Shown: positions 52,810 through 62,705 of the stretch, in pieces
Position numbering within the stretch: the first letter of the stretch is position 1
Layout of the letters: each line of letters opens with the position of its first letter
NCBI GenBank assembly: GCA_017409785.1
Contig: JAFQSD010000002.1
Coordinates: 598,597 to 662,596, forward strand
From: Bacilli bacterium
GTDB taxonomy: Bacteria > Bacillota_I > Bacilli_A > RF39 > UBA660
Length of the DNA stretch: 64,000 nucleotides
Reading direction: 5' to 3'
Program-made: the position numbers and the translations under genes
Notes under the pieces: generated by a model
What the model was told of the DNA's origin: nothing
Database searches by the model: none
The model's input: only the letters and a program-made list of their open reading frames with translations

Positions 52810-53475
52810 ATGAAGAAAAAAGAAAATACTAAAAATATCATTATAATTATTTTATCTATGATAGCAATATTTATAATTAATACACTAATAGTTATTGCAA
52901 TCATAACAATAGACTCTTTAATACCTGCCGAAAAAGTTTCCGGTATTAATAATTACAATAAAAATCATTATTTAAATAAATATAGTGGAGATTTAGATTC
53001 AAACTTATCTATTTTTCCAGAAAAAACTACTAATATGATTGATGCAACATTCACTTCGTCAATCAAAACTAATTTATTTGATAGTGATGGGTTCATCATA
53101 TTAAGTACAACATACAATGAAGATAATTTTAAAAAAGAAGTAGACAGATTAAGTAAACTTACTATGACAATTTCTGATTGCAAAAATAAAAGTTATACTA
53201 ATTATGTAAAATACAACACAAAAGATTATTCACTACCAGCATATATAACAATAGATGGATTTGGCCATACCTACGAATATGCACTTATTAATCAAAATAC
53301 TAAAAAAATTACATATGTTTATTTAGCATATCCTGACACTATTAATTCAGAATATAGGAAGTATCTAAAAAAGAATAAAAAAGAATACTTAAAAGAAGAT
53401 ACATTAAATAAGTACTCTATGTATAACCATTCTTTCGACAAAGGAAAAACATACATGGAATATAACGATTGCTAA
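52810..53475 (+). CDS. Hypothetical membrane-anchored protein
   Basis: 221 residues: one N-terminal membrane segment (about 9-32), then an outside domain rich in Tyr, Asn, Lys and Thr with no recognisable motif. Two Cys residues (CKNK in mid-domain and the C-terminal NDC) might pair. Ribosome binding site weak (TAAGGAAATT). It may be co-transcribed with the radical SAM gene (26-bp gap). Family not recognised. Confidence 0.7.
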   Translation: MKKKENTKNIIIIILSMIAIFIINTLIVIAIITIDSLIPAEKVSGINNYNKNHYLNKYSGDLDSNLSIFPEKTTNMIDATFTSSIKTNLFDSDGFIILSTTYNEDNFKKEVDRLSKLTMTISDCKNKSYTNYVKYNTKDYSLPAYITIDGFGHTYEYALINQNTKKITYVYLAYPDTINSEYRKYLKKNKKEYLKEDTLNKYSMYNHSFDKGKTYMEYNDC

Positions 53476-53507
53476 AAAGCAAATCTATAAAAAAGATTTG
53501 CTTTTTT
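53474..53507 (+). terminator. Rho-independent terminator
   Basis: 11-12-bp stem AAAAGCAAATCT/AGATTTGCTTTT with an A-rich loop and T-run; contains the preceding stop codon. Confidence 0.88.
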
Positions 53508-53528
53508 ATGTCTAAAAATAATCATTCG

Positions 53529-53537
53529 TGGTATAAT
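53529..53537 (+). promoter_or_regulatory. Extended -10 promoter for uvrA
   Basis: TG-G-TATAAT at 53529-53537, 18 bp before the start. No LexA-type box (GAACnnnnGTTC) was seen here or before uvrB. Confidence 0.65.
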
Positions 53538-53554
53538 ATCAACCAGGTGATATT

Positions 53555-56371
53555 ATGGATAAAATTATTATTAAAGGTGCAAGAGAAAATAACTTAAAAA
53601 ATATAAACATTGAATTACCAAAGAATAAGATGATTGTTATGACAGGTCTTTCTGGAAGTGGAAAAAGTTCGCTTGCTTTTGACACGATTTATGCCGAAGG
53701 ACAACGTCGCTATGTAGAAAGTTTATCTGCCTATGCTAGACAATTTCTAGGTGGTTCAGAAAAACCAGATGTTGATAGTATTGAAGGATTATCTCCCGCA
53801 ATAAGTATTGATCAAAAAACAACTCATAATAATCCACGTTCAACAGTAGGAACTGTTACTGAAATTTACGATTATTTGAGACTTCTATTCTCAAGAGTAG
53901 GAGTACCATATTGCCCAACTCATAATATTCCAATTACTTCTCAAAGTGTAGAAGAAATGACAGATAAAGTATTAGAATATGGAGAAGGTACTAAAATAAT
54001 TATTTTAGCTCCAGTAGTACATGGTGAAAAAGGAACACATAAAGAATTACTTGAAAAACTTCGTAAAGAGGGATACGTAAGAGTTAGAGTAAATGGAGAA
54101 ATGTTAGATTTAAGTGAAGATATCGACCTAGACAAGAATAAAAAAGATAATATCGATGTAGTAATAGATAGAATTGTAATAAAAGAAGATTCACATAGTA
54201 GAATATTTGAGGCAATTGAAGCTGCTACTAAACTAGCAAATGGAAAAGTAGTTATTCAAATATTAGGCGAAGATGCTAAAGAAATTGTTTTCTCAGAACA
54301 ATTTGCTTGTCCTCACTGTGACTTTTCATTAACAGAACTAGAACCAAGAATATTTAGTTTCAATGCACCATATGGAGCATGTCCAGAATGTAAGGGTTTA
54401 GGAGTAAAACTTCAAATTGATAAAGATTTACTTATCCCTGATCAAACACTATCAATCGCAGAAGGGTGTATCAAAACATTAACTGACGACCCAGAAGGTT
54501 TAGATTACAAAAAATTAGAATGTATGTGTAAGCACTACAAAATTAGTATGACTAAACCTTGGAAAAGCCTATCAGAACGCCATCAAGATCTAGTGTTATA
54601 TGGTTCCGACGAAATAATTCATTTTAAATATAACTCAAAGAGTGGAAATTCTTACAATACAAAAGACTTCTATGAAGGAATTATTAATAACCTAGAACGT
54701 CGTTATATGGAAACAAGTTCAACTTGGATTAGAGATTGGTTAGAAAACTATATGGTTGAATATGAATGTGATGCATGTCATGGAGCAAGATTAAAAGATG
54801 AGGTTCTATCAGTTAAAGTTGATGGAAGAAACATCTATGAAGTAACATGCATGAGCATTAAAGAACTACTTAAATCATATGAAACATTAAAATTAACAGA
54901 AGAACAAAAACAAATAGCTAACTTAGTATTAAAAGAAATTAATGAAAGATTAAGTTTCCTATCAAATGTAGGACTTGAATATTTAACATTAAATAGAAGT
55001 GCTGGTACATTATCCGGAGGAGAAGCGCAAAGAATTAGACTTGCCACTCAAATAGGTTCACATCTTACAGGAGTATTATATGTATTAGACGAACCAAGCA
55101 TTGGTCTACACCAAAGAGATAATGAAAAATTAATAAAGTCAATGCAAGAAATGCGTGATTTAGGAAATACATTAATTGTTGTAGAACACGATACAGATAC
55201 AATGATGGCCTGCGATTATTTAGTTGATATAGGACCTGGTGCAGGAGATGCTGGAGGAAAAATTATTGCTCAAGGAACACCAGAAGAAGTAATGAAGTGT
55301 GATGAAAGTATTACTGGACAATACTTAAGTGGTAAAAAGTGTATTGAAATACCACAAGAAAGAAGAAAAGGTAATAAAAAATTCTTAAAAATTAAAGGAG
55401 CACACGAAAATAATTTAAAAAATATAGATGTAGATATTCCTTTAGGAACATTTACTTGTATAACCGGAGTATCTGGAAGTGGAAAGAGTAGTTTAATTAA
55501 CGAAATACTTTGTAAAGCAGTTTCTCAGAAATTATATAAAACAAAAGATAAACCTGGTAAACACGAAAAGATACTTGGAATTGAAAATCTTGATAAGATA
55601 GTAGCAATTTCTCAAAACCCAATTGGAAGAACACCTCGTTCTAATCCAGCAACATATACTGGAGTATTTGATGATATTAGAACTTTATTCACAACAACAA
55701 AAGAAGCTAAAATGTATGGTTTTGAGAAAAATAGATTCTCCTTCAACGTAAAAGGTGGAAGATGTGAAGCTTGTCGTGGAGATGGAGTTAAGAAAATAGA
55801 AATGCATTTCTTACCAGATGTATATGTTCCTTGTGAAGTATGTAACGGAACAAGATATAATAGAGAAACATTAAACATAAAATATAAAGGTAAAAACATT
55901 GCCGAAGTACTAGATATGCGTGTAACAGAAGCATTAGCATTCTTCGATAATGTACCAAAAATAAAACATAAGCTTCAAGTTCTAGAAGAAGTTGGATTAG
56001 GATATATCAAATTAGGGCAAAGTGCTCCAACTCTTTCAGGAGGAGAAGCAGAACGTGTAAAACTAGCTAAAGAATTACAAAGAAAAGCAACTGGTAAAAC
56101 ACTATTTGTTTTAGATGAACCAACAACAGGATTACACGTTGATGATATCAAGCGCTTACTTGCAATTTTACAGAAAATAGTAGATAATAAAGATACAGTA
56201 GTCGTGATAGAACATAACCTTGATGTAATAAAGGTTTCAGACCATATAATTGACTTAGGTCCAGAAGGTGGAGATGGTGGCGGAACTATTGTTGCCACTG
56301 GTACACCAGAAGAAGTAGCAAAAGTAAAAGAGTCATATACAGGTCAGTTCTTAAAGAAAATATTAAAATAA
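53555..56371 (+). CDS. uvrA: Excinuclease ABC subunit A
   Basis: Damage-recognition ATPase of nucleotide excision repair. 938 residues with two ABC ATPase modules: Walker A GLSGSGKSS (N-terminal) and GVSGSGKSS (C-terminal), signatures LSGGEAQRI and LSGGEAERV, and zinc fingers CPHC...CPEC and CEAC...CEVC. UvrC is not in the window. Head of a run with lgt, glmR and whiA, an order common in Firmicutes. Confidence 0.97.
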   Translation: MDKIIIKGARENNLKNINIELPKNKMIVMTGLSGSGKSSLAFDTIYAEGQRRYVESLSAYARQFLGGSEKPDVDSIEGLSPAISIDQKTTHNNPRSTVGTVTEIYDYLRLLFSRVGVPYCPTHNIPITSQSVEEMTDKVLEYGEGTKIIILAPVVHGEKGTHKELLEKLRKEGYVRVRVNGEMLDLSEDIDLDKNKKDNIDVVIDRIVIKEDSHSRIFEAIEAATKLANGKVVIQILGEDAKEIVFSEQFACPHCDFSLTELEPRIFSFNAPYGACPECKGLGVKLQIDKDLLIPDQTLSIAEGCIKTLTDDPEGLDYKKLECMCKHYKISMTKPWKSLSERHQDLVLYGSDEIIHFKYNSKSGNSYNTKDFYEGIINNLERRYMETSSTWIRDWLENYMVEYECDACHGARLKDEVLSVKVDGRNIYEVTCMSIKELLKSYETLKLTEEQKQIANLVLKEINERLSFLSNVGLEYLTLNRSAGTLSGGEAQRIRLATQIGSHLTGVLYVLDEPSIGLHQRDNEKLIKSMQEMRDLGNTLIVVEHDTDTMMACDYLVDIGPGAGDAGGKIIAQGTPEEVMKCDESITGQYLSGKKCIEIPQERRKGNKKFLKIKGAHENNLKNIDVDIPLGTFTCITGVSGSGKSSLINEILCKAVSQKLYKTKDKPGKHEKILGIENLDKIVAISQNPIGRTPRSNPATYTGVFDDIRTLFTTTKEAKMYGFEKNRFSFNVKGGRCEACRGDGVKKIEMHFLPDVYVPCEVCNGTRYNRETLNIKYKGKNIAEVLDMRVTEALAFFDNVPKIKHKLQVLEEVGLGYIKLGQSAPTLSGGEAERVKLAKELQRKATGKTLFVLDEPTTGLHVDDIKRLLAILQKIVDNKDTVVVIEHNLDVIKVSDHIIDLGPEGGDGGGTIVATGTPEEVAKVKESYTGQFLKKILK

Positions 56372-56383
56372 AGAGGGATTAAT

Positions 56384-57217
56384 ATGGATAGAGTAGCACT
56401 TGATTTAGGATTTATACAAATATATTGGTATTCAATATTTATATTTCTAGGATTACTTATTGCATGTACAGTAATATATAGAGAATCTAAAAAAAGAGGA
56501 ATCGATGAAGATACCTTAATAAATATGACTTTCACAACTGTAATTGCAGGTATAATTGGTGCAAGATTGTATTACGTATTATTCAATTTATCTTACTATT
56601 TACAACATCCAATCGAAATATTTGAAATATGGAATGGAGGATTAGCAATCCATGGAGCAATAATTGCCGGATTAATAACAATCTTCCTTTTCTGCAAACA
56701 AATGCACATTAGTTTTATGAGAATGCTAGACATAATTGTAGTAGGATTAATAATTGGACAAGCTATAGGGCGTTGGGGGAACTTCTTCAACAGCGAAGCA
56801 TATGGTGCAGTAACAACACTACAAGCCCTAGAGTCTCAAGGAATACCAAAATTCATAATAGACGGTATGTATATATTAGGTGAATATCGTCAGCCAACAT
56901 TCTTATATGAATCAATAGGTTGTCTATTTGGCTTCCTAGCTATGCTAATAATTAGATGTGGAAAGTACTTAAAAAGAGGAAATCTTACAGCATTTTATCT
57001 AGTATGGTATGGAATATTAAGATTTTTAATAGAAGGCTTAAGAACAGATTCATTAATGTTAGGACCAATTAAAATGGCCCAAATAGTATCAGCTATATTT
57101 ATTTTAATAGGAATAATCATATTTTTAATAAATATGAAAAAGTCAAAAGGAGACGAAAATTTATATAGAAAAGACCCTAATAAAGTAATGATGGACAATA
57201 TAGTATATTTCAATTAG
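56384..57217 (+). CDS. lgt: Prolipoprotein diacylglyceryl transferase
   Basis: Membrane enzyme adding diacylglycerol to the lipobox Cys of prolipoproteins. 277 residues, seven membrane segments. Signature motifs GGLAIHGAIIAG (near 85-96), GRWGNFFNSEAYG (with the essential Arg and Asn) and RFLIEGLRTDSL are intact. Lies 12 bp after uvrA and 10 bp before glmR. Confidence 0.96.
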   Translation: MDRVALDLGFIQIYWYSIFIFLGLLIACTVIYRESKKRGIDEDTLINMTFTTVIAGIIGARLYYVLFNLSYYLQHPIEIFEIWNGGLAIHGAIIAGLITIFLFCKQMHISFMRMLDIIVVGLIIGQAIGRWGNFFNSEAYGAVTTLQALESQGIPKFIIDGMYILGEYRQPTFLYESIGCLFGFLAMLIIRCGKYLKRGNLTAFYLVWYGILRFLIEGLRTDSLMLGPIKMAQIVSAIFILIGIIIFLINMKKSKGDENLYRKDPNKVMMDNIVYFN

Positions 57218-57227
57218 AGGTGATTAT

Positions 57228-58178
57228 ATGAATAAAAAAATAGTAGTCTTTGGTGGGGGAACAGGTATTTCATACCTATTAAAAGGACTAAAAAACTTTC
57301 CAGTAGACATTACTGCAGTTATAGCAGTATCTGATAACGGAAGATCTACAGGAAGACTAAGAGAAGAATTTCATACTCCAGCTGTTGGAGACATAAGAAA
57401 AGTTATTACATCATTATCTGGTATTGATGAACCAATTAAGAAAATGATGGAATATAGATTTAATACATCAAGTGACTTAGATGGACATGCATTAGGAAAC
57501 TTAATCCTAACGGCTATGTTGGATATGAACGGCTCTCTAAAAGATTCAATTGCATATTTAAGTAAACTATTAGATGTAAGACATACAGTTTTACCAATAT
57601 CAGAAGATTCTAAGTTAACACTTATGGGAAAAGACTTTGAAGGGAATATTATTGAAGGAGAGCATCAAATAACTAGTGCTAATCGTCAATTTGAAAAAAT
57701 ATATTATAAAGAAGAACCTGAAGTAGTACCAGAAGTAATAACAGCTATAAAAGAAGCCGATTTAATTATATTTAGTATGGGAAGTCTTTATACAAGTGTT
57801 TTACCAAATATTATTTGTAAAGAAGTACAAGATGCAATTGTTGAGTCAACTGCACCTACAATGTATTTATGCAACGTAGTGACTCAACCAGGAGAAACAG
57901 ATAAATTTACTGTTGGAGATCACGTTGAACTTCTAAACAGATATTTAGAAAAAAATAAATTAGATGTAGTAATCGCAAGTAATACAAAAATTGATAAAAA
58001 AATTGCTAAAAAATATTATACAGAAGAACAAAAAGATCCAGTGCCAATAGATCATAAACGTCTAAAAGAATTAGGAGTAGAGTTAATAGAAGATGACTTA
58101 ATAATCATTGAAGACAATATATTAAGACACAATAGTTTAAAATTAAGTTCATTAATATTCTCATATTTGATGCGTTAA
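57228..58178 (+). CDS. glmR: GlmR/YvcK family protein
   Basis: UDP-GlcNAc-binding regulator that steers carbon into cell-wall precursors by activating GlmS in Bacillus. 316 residues of CofD-like Rossmann fold. VVFGGGTGISYLLKGL is the N-terminal binding loop, and AVSDNGRSTGRLREEF and GDIRKVITSL follow, as in YvcK. Its stop overlaps the whiA start (TTAATG), an arrangement conserved across Firmicutes (rapZ-glmR-whiA). rapZ is absent here. Confidence 0.94.
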   Translation: MNKKIVVFGGGTGISYLLKGLKNFPVDITAVIAVSDNGRSTGRLREEFHTPAVGDIRKVITSLSGIDEPIKKMMEYRFNTSSDLDGHALGNLILTAMLDMNGSLKDSIAYLSKLLDVRHTVLPISEDSKLTLMGKDFEGNIIEGEHQITSANRQFEKIYYKEEPEVVPEVITAIKEADLIIFSMGSLYTSVLPNIICKEVQDAIVESTAPTMYLCNVVTQPGETDKFTVGDHVELLNRYLEKNKLDVVIASNTKIDKKIAKKYYTEEQKDPVPIDHKRLKELGVELIEDDLIIIEDNILRHNSLKLSSLIFSYLMR

Positions 58179-59119
58179 TGTCATATACAACAAAAATAAA
58201 AGAAGAAATAGCTAGTATTGAAAATACAAAATCAGAAATGATCGCTGAGCTAGCAGGATTTATTAGAAATAATGGCACAATAAGTGATAATAAAATAATT
58301 CTAACAACAGAAAATAAGAAAACAGTTGAAAGAATAAAATTATTTATAAAAAACTTGTATAATACAGAATTAAAAATAGAAACAAAAGATAATGCTAACT
58401 TTAGTAAAAAAGAACTAGTCGTTATGAACATTAATAATAATGTTGATAGTATTCTAAAAGATCTAGGTTTTCTTGGTGCTGATGGAAATGTTCTATTAAC
58501 GCCACCAACTTATATAGTAGGTGCAAATGAAGAAATAAGAGCTTACCTTCGAGGAGTTTTCTTATGCTGTGGTAGTATTAACGATCCAAAAACTTCAAGA
58601 TATCATATGGAATTATTAATATCCACACCAGACGAAGCTGTGTTTGTTCAAAAACTACTAAATATCTTTGATTTAAATGCCAAAATTTTAAATCGTGATA
58701 AAGGATATATGATTTATCTAAAAGAAGCAGAAAAAATAAGTGACTACATTAAAATATTAGGGGCAAATAATGCTGTTATGTATTTTGAAAATGTAAGAAT
58801 ATATCGTGAACAGAAGAATAAGACTAATCGTCTTAATAATTGTGAACAAGCTAATATTGATAAAGTCGTTGCAACAGCGACAGTTCAATTAGAACAAATA
58901 AGAATAATTGAAGAAACATCTAGTGTTGACTTATTAGATGATAAGACAAAAGAAACATTAGAATATCGTAAAAAATATCCTGAGGCTTCATTAAAAGAAT
59001 TATCAGAAATAATTTCACTAGAAACATCAAAGCCAATTACTAAATCAGGCTTAAATCATCGACTAAGAAAAATAAAAGAACTAGCTGATAGACTAGCTAA
59101 ATCAAATGAAAAAAAATAG
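58178..59119 (+). CDS. whiA: WhiA DNA-binding protein
   Basis: 313 residues: two N-terminal LAGLIDADG-homing-endonuclease-like domains without nuclease activity (about 1-220, with ELAGFIRNNGTI and AYLRGVFLCCGSINDP) and a C-terminal helix-turn-helix (about 250-313, YPEASLKELSEII...ITKSGLNHRLRKI). It affects division and chromosome segregation in Bacillus. Coupled to glmR by overlap. Confidence 0.95.
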   Translation: MSYTTKIKEEIASIENTKSEMIAELAGFIRNNGTISDNKIILTTENKKTVERIKLFIKNLYNTELKIETKDNANFSKKELVVMNINNNVDSILKDLGFLGADGNVLLTPPTYIVGANEEIRAYLRGVFLCCGSINDPKTSRYHMELLISTPDEAVFVQKLLNIFDLNAKILNRDKGYMIYLKEAEKISDYIKILGANNAVMYFENVRIYREQKNKTNRLNNCEQANIDKVVATATVQLEQIRIIEETSSVDLLDDKTKETLEYRKKYPEASLKELSEIISLETSKPITKSGLNHRLRKIKELADRLAKSNEKK

Positions 59120-59127
59120 AGGAAACT

Positions 59128-59703
59128 CTATTTTTTTATTATCTTATCAACAATACCATACATTAAAGCATCATCAGCAGTTAAATAGTTATCTCTTTCA
59201 GTATCTTTCTCAATCTTACTTAGAGATTTACCGGTGTTTTTAGCAAGAATCTTATTTAGTTTATTTCTTAAACTAATAATTCTATCAGATGCAATCTTTA
59301 TATCAGTTGCTTGTCCTTCAGCTCCACCAAGTGGCTGATGAATCATTACATCTGCATTAGGTAATATATATCTTTTCCCTTTAGAACCACTTGATAATAA
59401 GAATGCAGCCATAGAAGCAGCCATTCCTATACATATTGTAGATACATCACTTTTAATAAAATTCATAGTATCATAAATAGCCATCCCTGACGTAATAACA
59501 CCACCAGGTGAATTAATATACAAAGAAATATCATTATGATTTAATGAATCTAAATATAAAAGTTCCGCAATAACACTATTAGCTAATGTATCATTAATTT
59601 CTCCACTAATAAAAATAATTCTTTCTTTTAATAATCTAGAAAATATATCATAACTTCTTTCACCATTAATGTCTTTATCAATAACTACTGGTACTAAATT
59701 CAT
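59128..59703 (-). CDS. clpP: ATP-dependent Clp protease proteolytic subunit
   Basis: Serine protease forming the 14-mer chamber of ClpCP/ClpXP. 191 residues. The catalytic triad is Ser97 ([11 protein letters not shown]), His122 (MIHQPLGG) and Asp171 ([13 protein letters not shown]), matching E. coli numbering closely. No CtsR box (GGTCAAA direct repeats) is seen upstream. Convergent with whiA; a short T-rich hairpin between them (GAAACTCTATTTTTTTATT area) is only weak. Confidence 0.96.
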   Translation of the reverse strand: MNLVPVVIDKDINGERSYDIFSRLLKERIIFISGEINDTLANSVIAELLYLDSLNHNDISLYINSPGGVITSGMAIYDTMNFIKSDVSTICIGMAASMAAFLLSSGSKGKRYILPNADVMIHQPLGGAEGQATDIKIASDRIISLRNKLNKILAKNTGKSLSKIEKDTERDNYLTADDALMYGIVDKIIKK

Positions 59704-59810
59704 ATAATCACCTGCCTATACATAGTATAGTGTAAACCGTCTAAAATTATTCCTAGATTAAACAAAAATCTATGATATACTTAATATGATAAAAATAAGG
59801 GGTGAAATTT

Positions 59811-61466
59811 GTGATAGAAACAGTTTCAGTAAAAATAAATGGAAAGACATATAAGTATAGTAAGGGAATTACCCTTCTAGAAATTGCTAATGAAGTAGAA
59901 AAAGATCGTAAACATCCTATTCTTTTAGCAAAAATTAATAATGGGTATAAAGAACTATCATCACCAATTACAGAAAATTGTGAAGTAGAATTTTTAGACT
60001 TATCTTCAAGAGAAGGAAATCGTTGCCATGTAAATGGACTAGTTTACATGTTAGTTTATGCTGTAAAAAAATTATATGGTCAAAAGGAAGATATTATTGT
60101 TCAACGTTCTTTAGATAAAGGAATATATATTGAGACATCATTCCGTCTTACAGAAACTAAATTAGCTAATATTAAAGAGTGTATGAAAGCTCTAATTAAA
60201 GCTGATATTCCAATTACAAAAGTAACAATTGACCGTCTTGAGGCAATTAAATATTTTGAAAGTATTGGTGATAGTTCAAAAGCAGGAGTTATGAACTACA
60301 ACACAAATAGTTATATAACATTATATAGATTAGGTAATTCATATAACTATTTCTATAGTAAGATGGCACCTTCAACAGGAAAATTAAAAGAATTTGATCT
60401 AACATACTTAACTGATAATGGTTTTGTATTAAGATTCCCAACTATATATATGCCAGATAAAATAAAAAAATATGAACATCAAGCCAATATGTTTAAAGTA
60501 TTCCAAGAAACAAGAGATTGGGCCAAATTAATAAATGTTAAAGACATAGTTGATTTAAATAGAATTGTTTCAACAGGAAAAATAAGTGATTTAATTAAAA
60601 TTGATGAAACTCTACAAAGTAATAGATTATTAAATATAGCAAAAGAAATCAATGAAAGAAAAAATAAAGTAAAAATAGTTCTTATTGCTGGACCATCATC
60701 ATCAGGAAAAACAACAACAACAAGAAAACTATGCATGTACTTACAAAGTTTTGGTTTAACACCTCGTGTAGTATCAATGGATGATTATTTTGTGGAAAAA
60801 CAAGATACACCATTAGATGAAAATGGTAAACCAGACTATGAATGTCTTGAAGCAATGGATATAAAGTTATTTGATAAACAAATGGCTGCTTTAATGAGTG
60901 GCGAAAAAGTAATTATGCCTACATATAACTTCGCTCTTGGAAAAAAAGAATTTAAAGAAGAAGTTCAAATTGGAGAAAAAGATATCTTACTTATTGAAGG
61001 AATTCATGCACTTGATGACAAAATTTTAACTAACATCAAACGTGAAAATAAATATAAAATCTATATTTCAGCATTAACTGAGTTAAATATGGATACTCAT
61101 AATAGAATCTGTACTAGTGATAACCGTTTACTAAGACGAATCATTAGAGATAATAGAACTCGTGATTATAGAGTAGAATACACACTACAACTATGGGATA
61201 GCGTACGTCGTGGTGAAGAAAAATATATCTTCCCGTTCCAAGGAGAAGCAGATGCTACAATTAACTCTGCATCAATTTATGAACTTGGTGTAATTAAAAC
61301 TTATGCTGAACCATTATTATATTCAGTTCCACTAGAATCACCTTACTATGAAGAAGCTAAACGTTTAATTAATTTCTTACGTTTATTCTTACCAATTCCA
61401 GCAGATGCAATTCCAGAAGATGCTGTAGTAAGAGAATTCATTGGTGGAAGTTATTTCCACGATTAA
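59811..61466 (+). CDS. TGS-domain nucleoside kinase (uridine kinase-like)
   Basis: 551 residues from a GTG at 59811 (ribosome binding site AAGGGGTGA; a GTG at 59802 lies in it). Domains: TGS (about 1-60), a second-additional-domain-like region shared with threonyl-tRNA synthetase (about 65-220), then a P-loop kinase (about 285-500) with Walker A AGPSSSGKTTT and DDYFVEKQDTPLDENGKPDYE, as in uridine kinase/phosphoribulokinase folds. A known Firmicutes architecture usually annotated nucleoside kinase; the true substrate is not known. Confidence 0.85.
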   Translation: MIETVSVKINGKTYKYSKGITLLEIANEVEKDRKHPILLAKINNGYKELSSPITENCEVEFLDLSSREGNRCHVNGLVYMLVYAVKKLYGQKEDIIVQRSLDKGIYIETSFRLTETKLANIKECMKALIKADIPITKVTIDRLEAIKYFESIGDSSKAGVMNYNTNSYITLYRLGNSYNYFYSKMAPSTGKLKEFDLTYLTDNGFVLRFPTIYMPDKIKKYEHQANMFKVFQETRDWAKLINVKDIVDLNRIVSTGKISDLIKIDETLQSNRLLNIAKEINERKNKVKIVLIAGPSSSGKTTTTRKLCMYLQSFGLTPRVVSMDDYFVEKQDTPLDENGKPDYECLEAMDIKLFDKQMAALMSGEKVIMPTYNFALGKKEFKEEVQIGEKDILLIEGIHALDDKILTNIKRENKYKIYISALTELNMDTHNRICTSDNRLLRRIIRDNRTRDYRVEYTLQLWDSVRRGEEKYIFPFQGEADATINSASIYELGVIKTYAEPLLYSVPLESPYYEEAKRLINFLRLFLPIPADAIPEDAVVREFIGGSYFHD

Positions 61467-61468
61467 TA

Positions 61469-61503
61469 AATATCCACAAAAACTGTGGATATTTTCTTTT
61501 TGT
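61469..61503 (+). terminator. Rho-independent terminator
   Basis: 10-bp perfect stem AATATCCACA/TGTGGATATT followed by T-rich sequence. Confidence 0.88.
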
Positions 61504-61562
61504 ATAATTTAACTTGTGGAAAAAACTTTTACATTGAAAAATGTCAAAATAACATGAATTTG

Positions 61563-61591
61563 TTGAAACTAAAAAAATAACAATATATAAT
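61563..61591 (+). promoter_or_regulatory. gap promoter
   Basis: TTGAAA (61563-61568), 17 bp, TATAAT (61586-61591), 24 bp before the start codon. Confidence 0.7.
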
Positions 61592-61615
61592 GAAAATATA
61601 AGGAGATGATTATTA

Positions 61616-62617
61616 ATGATCAAAGTTGCAATCAATGGATTCGGAAGAATCGGTAGATTATGTTTCCGTTTAATGGAAGAAAATGAAGAATTTGAAGTTG
61701 TTGCTATTAACGACTTAACAGATGCTGAACAATTAGCATATTTATTAAAGTATGATACTAATCATAGAAATTATCGAATTGATGAAATTTCTAATGATGA
61801 AGATGAAATTATTATCGGTAATAGACGAGTAAAAGTTTATGCAGAAAAAGATCCTGCAATGTTACCATGGGGAGAATTAGGAGTAGATGTAGTATTTGAA
61901 TGTACTGGATTATTTACTTCAGAAGAAAAAGCTATGGCTCATATTAATGCTGGAGCTAAAAAAGTTATTATCTCTGCACCTGCTAAAGGTAATATCAAAA
62001 CTATCGTTTACAACGTAAACCACGAAACATTAACAGGAGATGAAAGAATTATTAGTGCTGCTTCATGTACTACTAACTGTTTAGCTCCAGTAGTTGATGT
62101 TTTAGATAAAACATTTGGAATTAATAAAGGATTTATGACTACTGTTCATGCTTATACAAATGACCAAGCTTCACTTGATATCGCTCATAAAAAAGGTATT
62201 AAAGCTCGTCGTGGTAGAGCATGTGCTGCAAACATTATTCCAGCATCAACAGGTGCTGCATCAGCAATTGGACTAGTTTGTCCAAACTTAGCTGGTAAAT
62301 TAGATGGTACAGCAATGCGTGTTCCAGTACCAACTGGTTCAGTAGTAGACTTAACATTAGAACTAGGTAGAAATACAACTGCAGAAGAAATTAATGCTGC
62401 ATTAAAAGCTGCTCAAAATGAAACACTTCAATATACAGAAGATCCAATCGTATCAAGCGATGTAATCGGAAGAAGATGTGGTTCATTAGTTGATGGACTT
62501 TCAACTACAGTTCTTGATGTAGATGGACATCAATTAGTAAAAGTAGTTTCTTGGTATGACAATGAAATGAGTTATACTGCACAAATGGTAAGAACTGCTA
62601 AATACTTAATGAAATAA
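61616..62617 (+). CDS. gap: Glyceraldehyde-3-phosphate dehydrogenase
   Basis: Glycolytic NAD-dependent oxidation and phosphorylation of glyceraldehyde 3-phosphate. 333 residues. NAD-binding INGFGRIGRL at the N-terminus; catalytic Cys151 in SAASCTTNCLAP; RRGRAC and the C-terminal SWYDNEMSYTAQMV are intact. Ribosome binding site AAGGAGATGAT. Followed by its own terminator and pgk. Confidence 0.97.
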   Translation: MIKVAINGFGRIGRLCFRLMEENEEFEVVAINDLTDAEQLAYLLKYDTNHRNYRIDEISNDEDEIIIGNRRVKVYAEKDPAMLPWGELGVDVVFECTGLFTSEEKAMAHINAGAKKVIISAPAKGNIKTIVYNVNHETLTGDERIISAASCTTNCLAPVVDVLDKTFGINKGFMTTVHAYTNDQASLDIAHKKGIKARRGRACAANIIPASTGAASAIGLVCPNLAGKLDGTAMRVPVPTGSVVDLTLELGRNTTAEEINAALKAAQNETLQYTEDPIVSSDVIGRRCGSLVDGLSTTVLDVDGHQLVKVVSWYDNEMSYTAQMVRTAKYLMK

Positions 62618-62633
62618 TAAGTAAAGTAATGAC

Positions 62634-62658
62634 AAAAAAGGAAGTAATTCCTTTTTTT
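62634..62658 (+). terminator. Rho-independent terminator between gap and pgk
   Basis: 10-bp stem AAAAAAGGAA/TTCCTTTTTT with GTAA loop and T-run. Confidence 0.85.
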
Positions 62659-62671
62659 CAATTTAAATAAG

Positions 62672-62680
62672 TGTTATACT
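62672..62680 (+). promoter_or_regulatory. Extended -10 promoter for pgk
   Basis: TG-T-TATACT at 62672-62680, shortly after the gap terminator. Confidence 0.6.
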
Positions 62681-62705
62681 TTAGATAGGACAGGAGGATT
62701 AGCCA

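Noticed and set aside
49279-56371. LexA-controlled SOS unit around uvrB and uvrA
   Set aside because: No GAACnnnnGTTC-like box was found upstream of either gene.
59704-59810. CtsR or CIRCE operator at clpP
   Set aside because: Neither the GGTCAAA direct repeats nor the TTAGCACTC inverted repeat is present.
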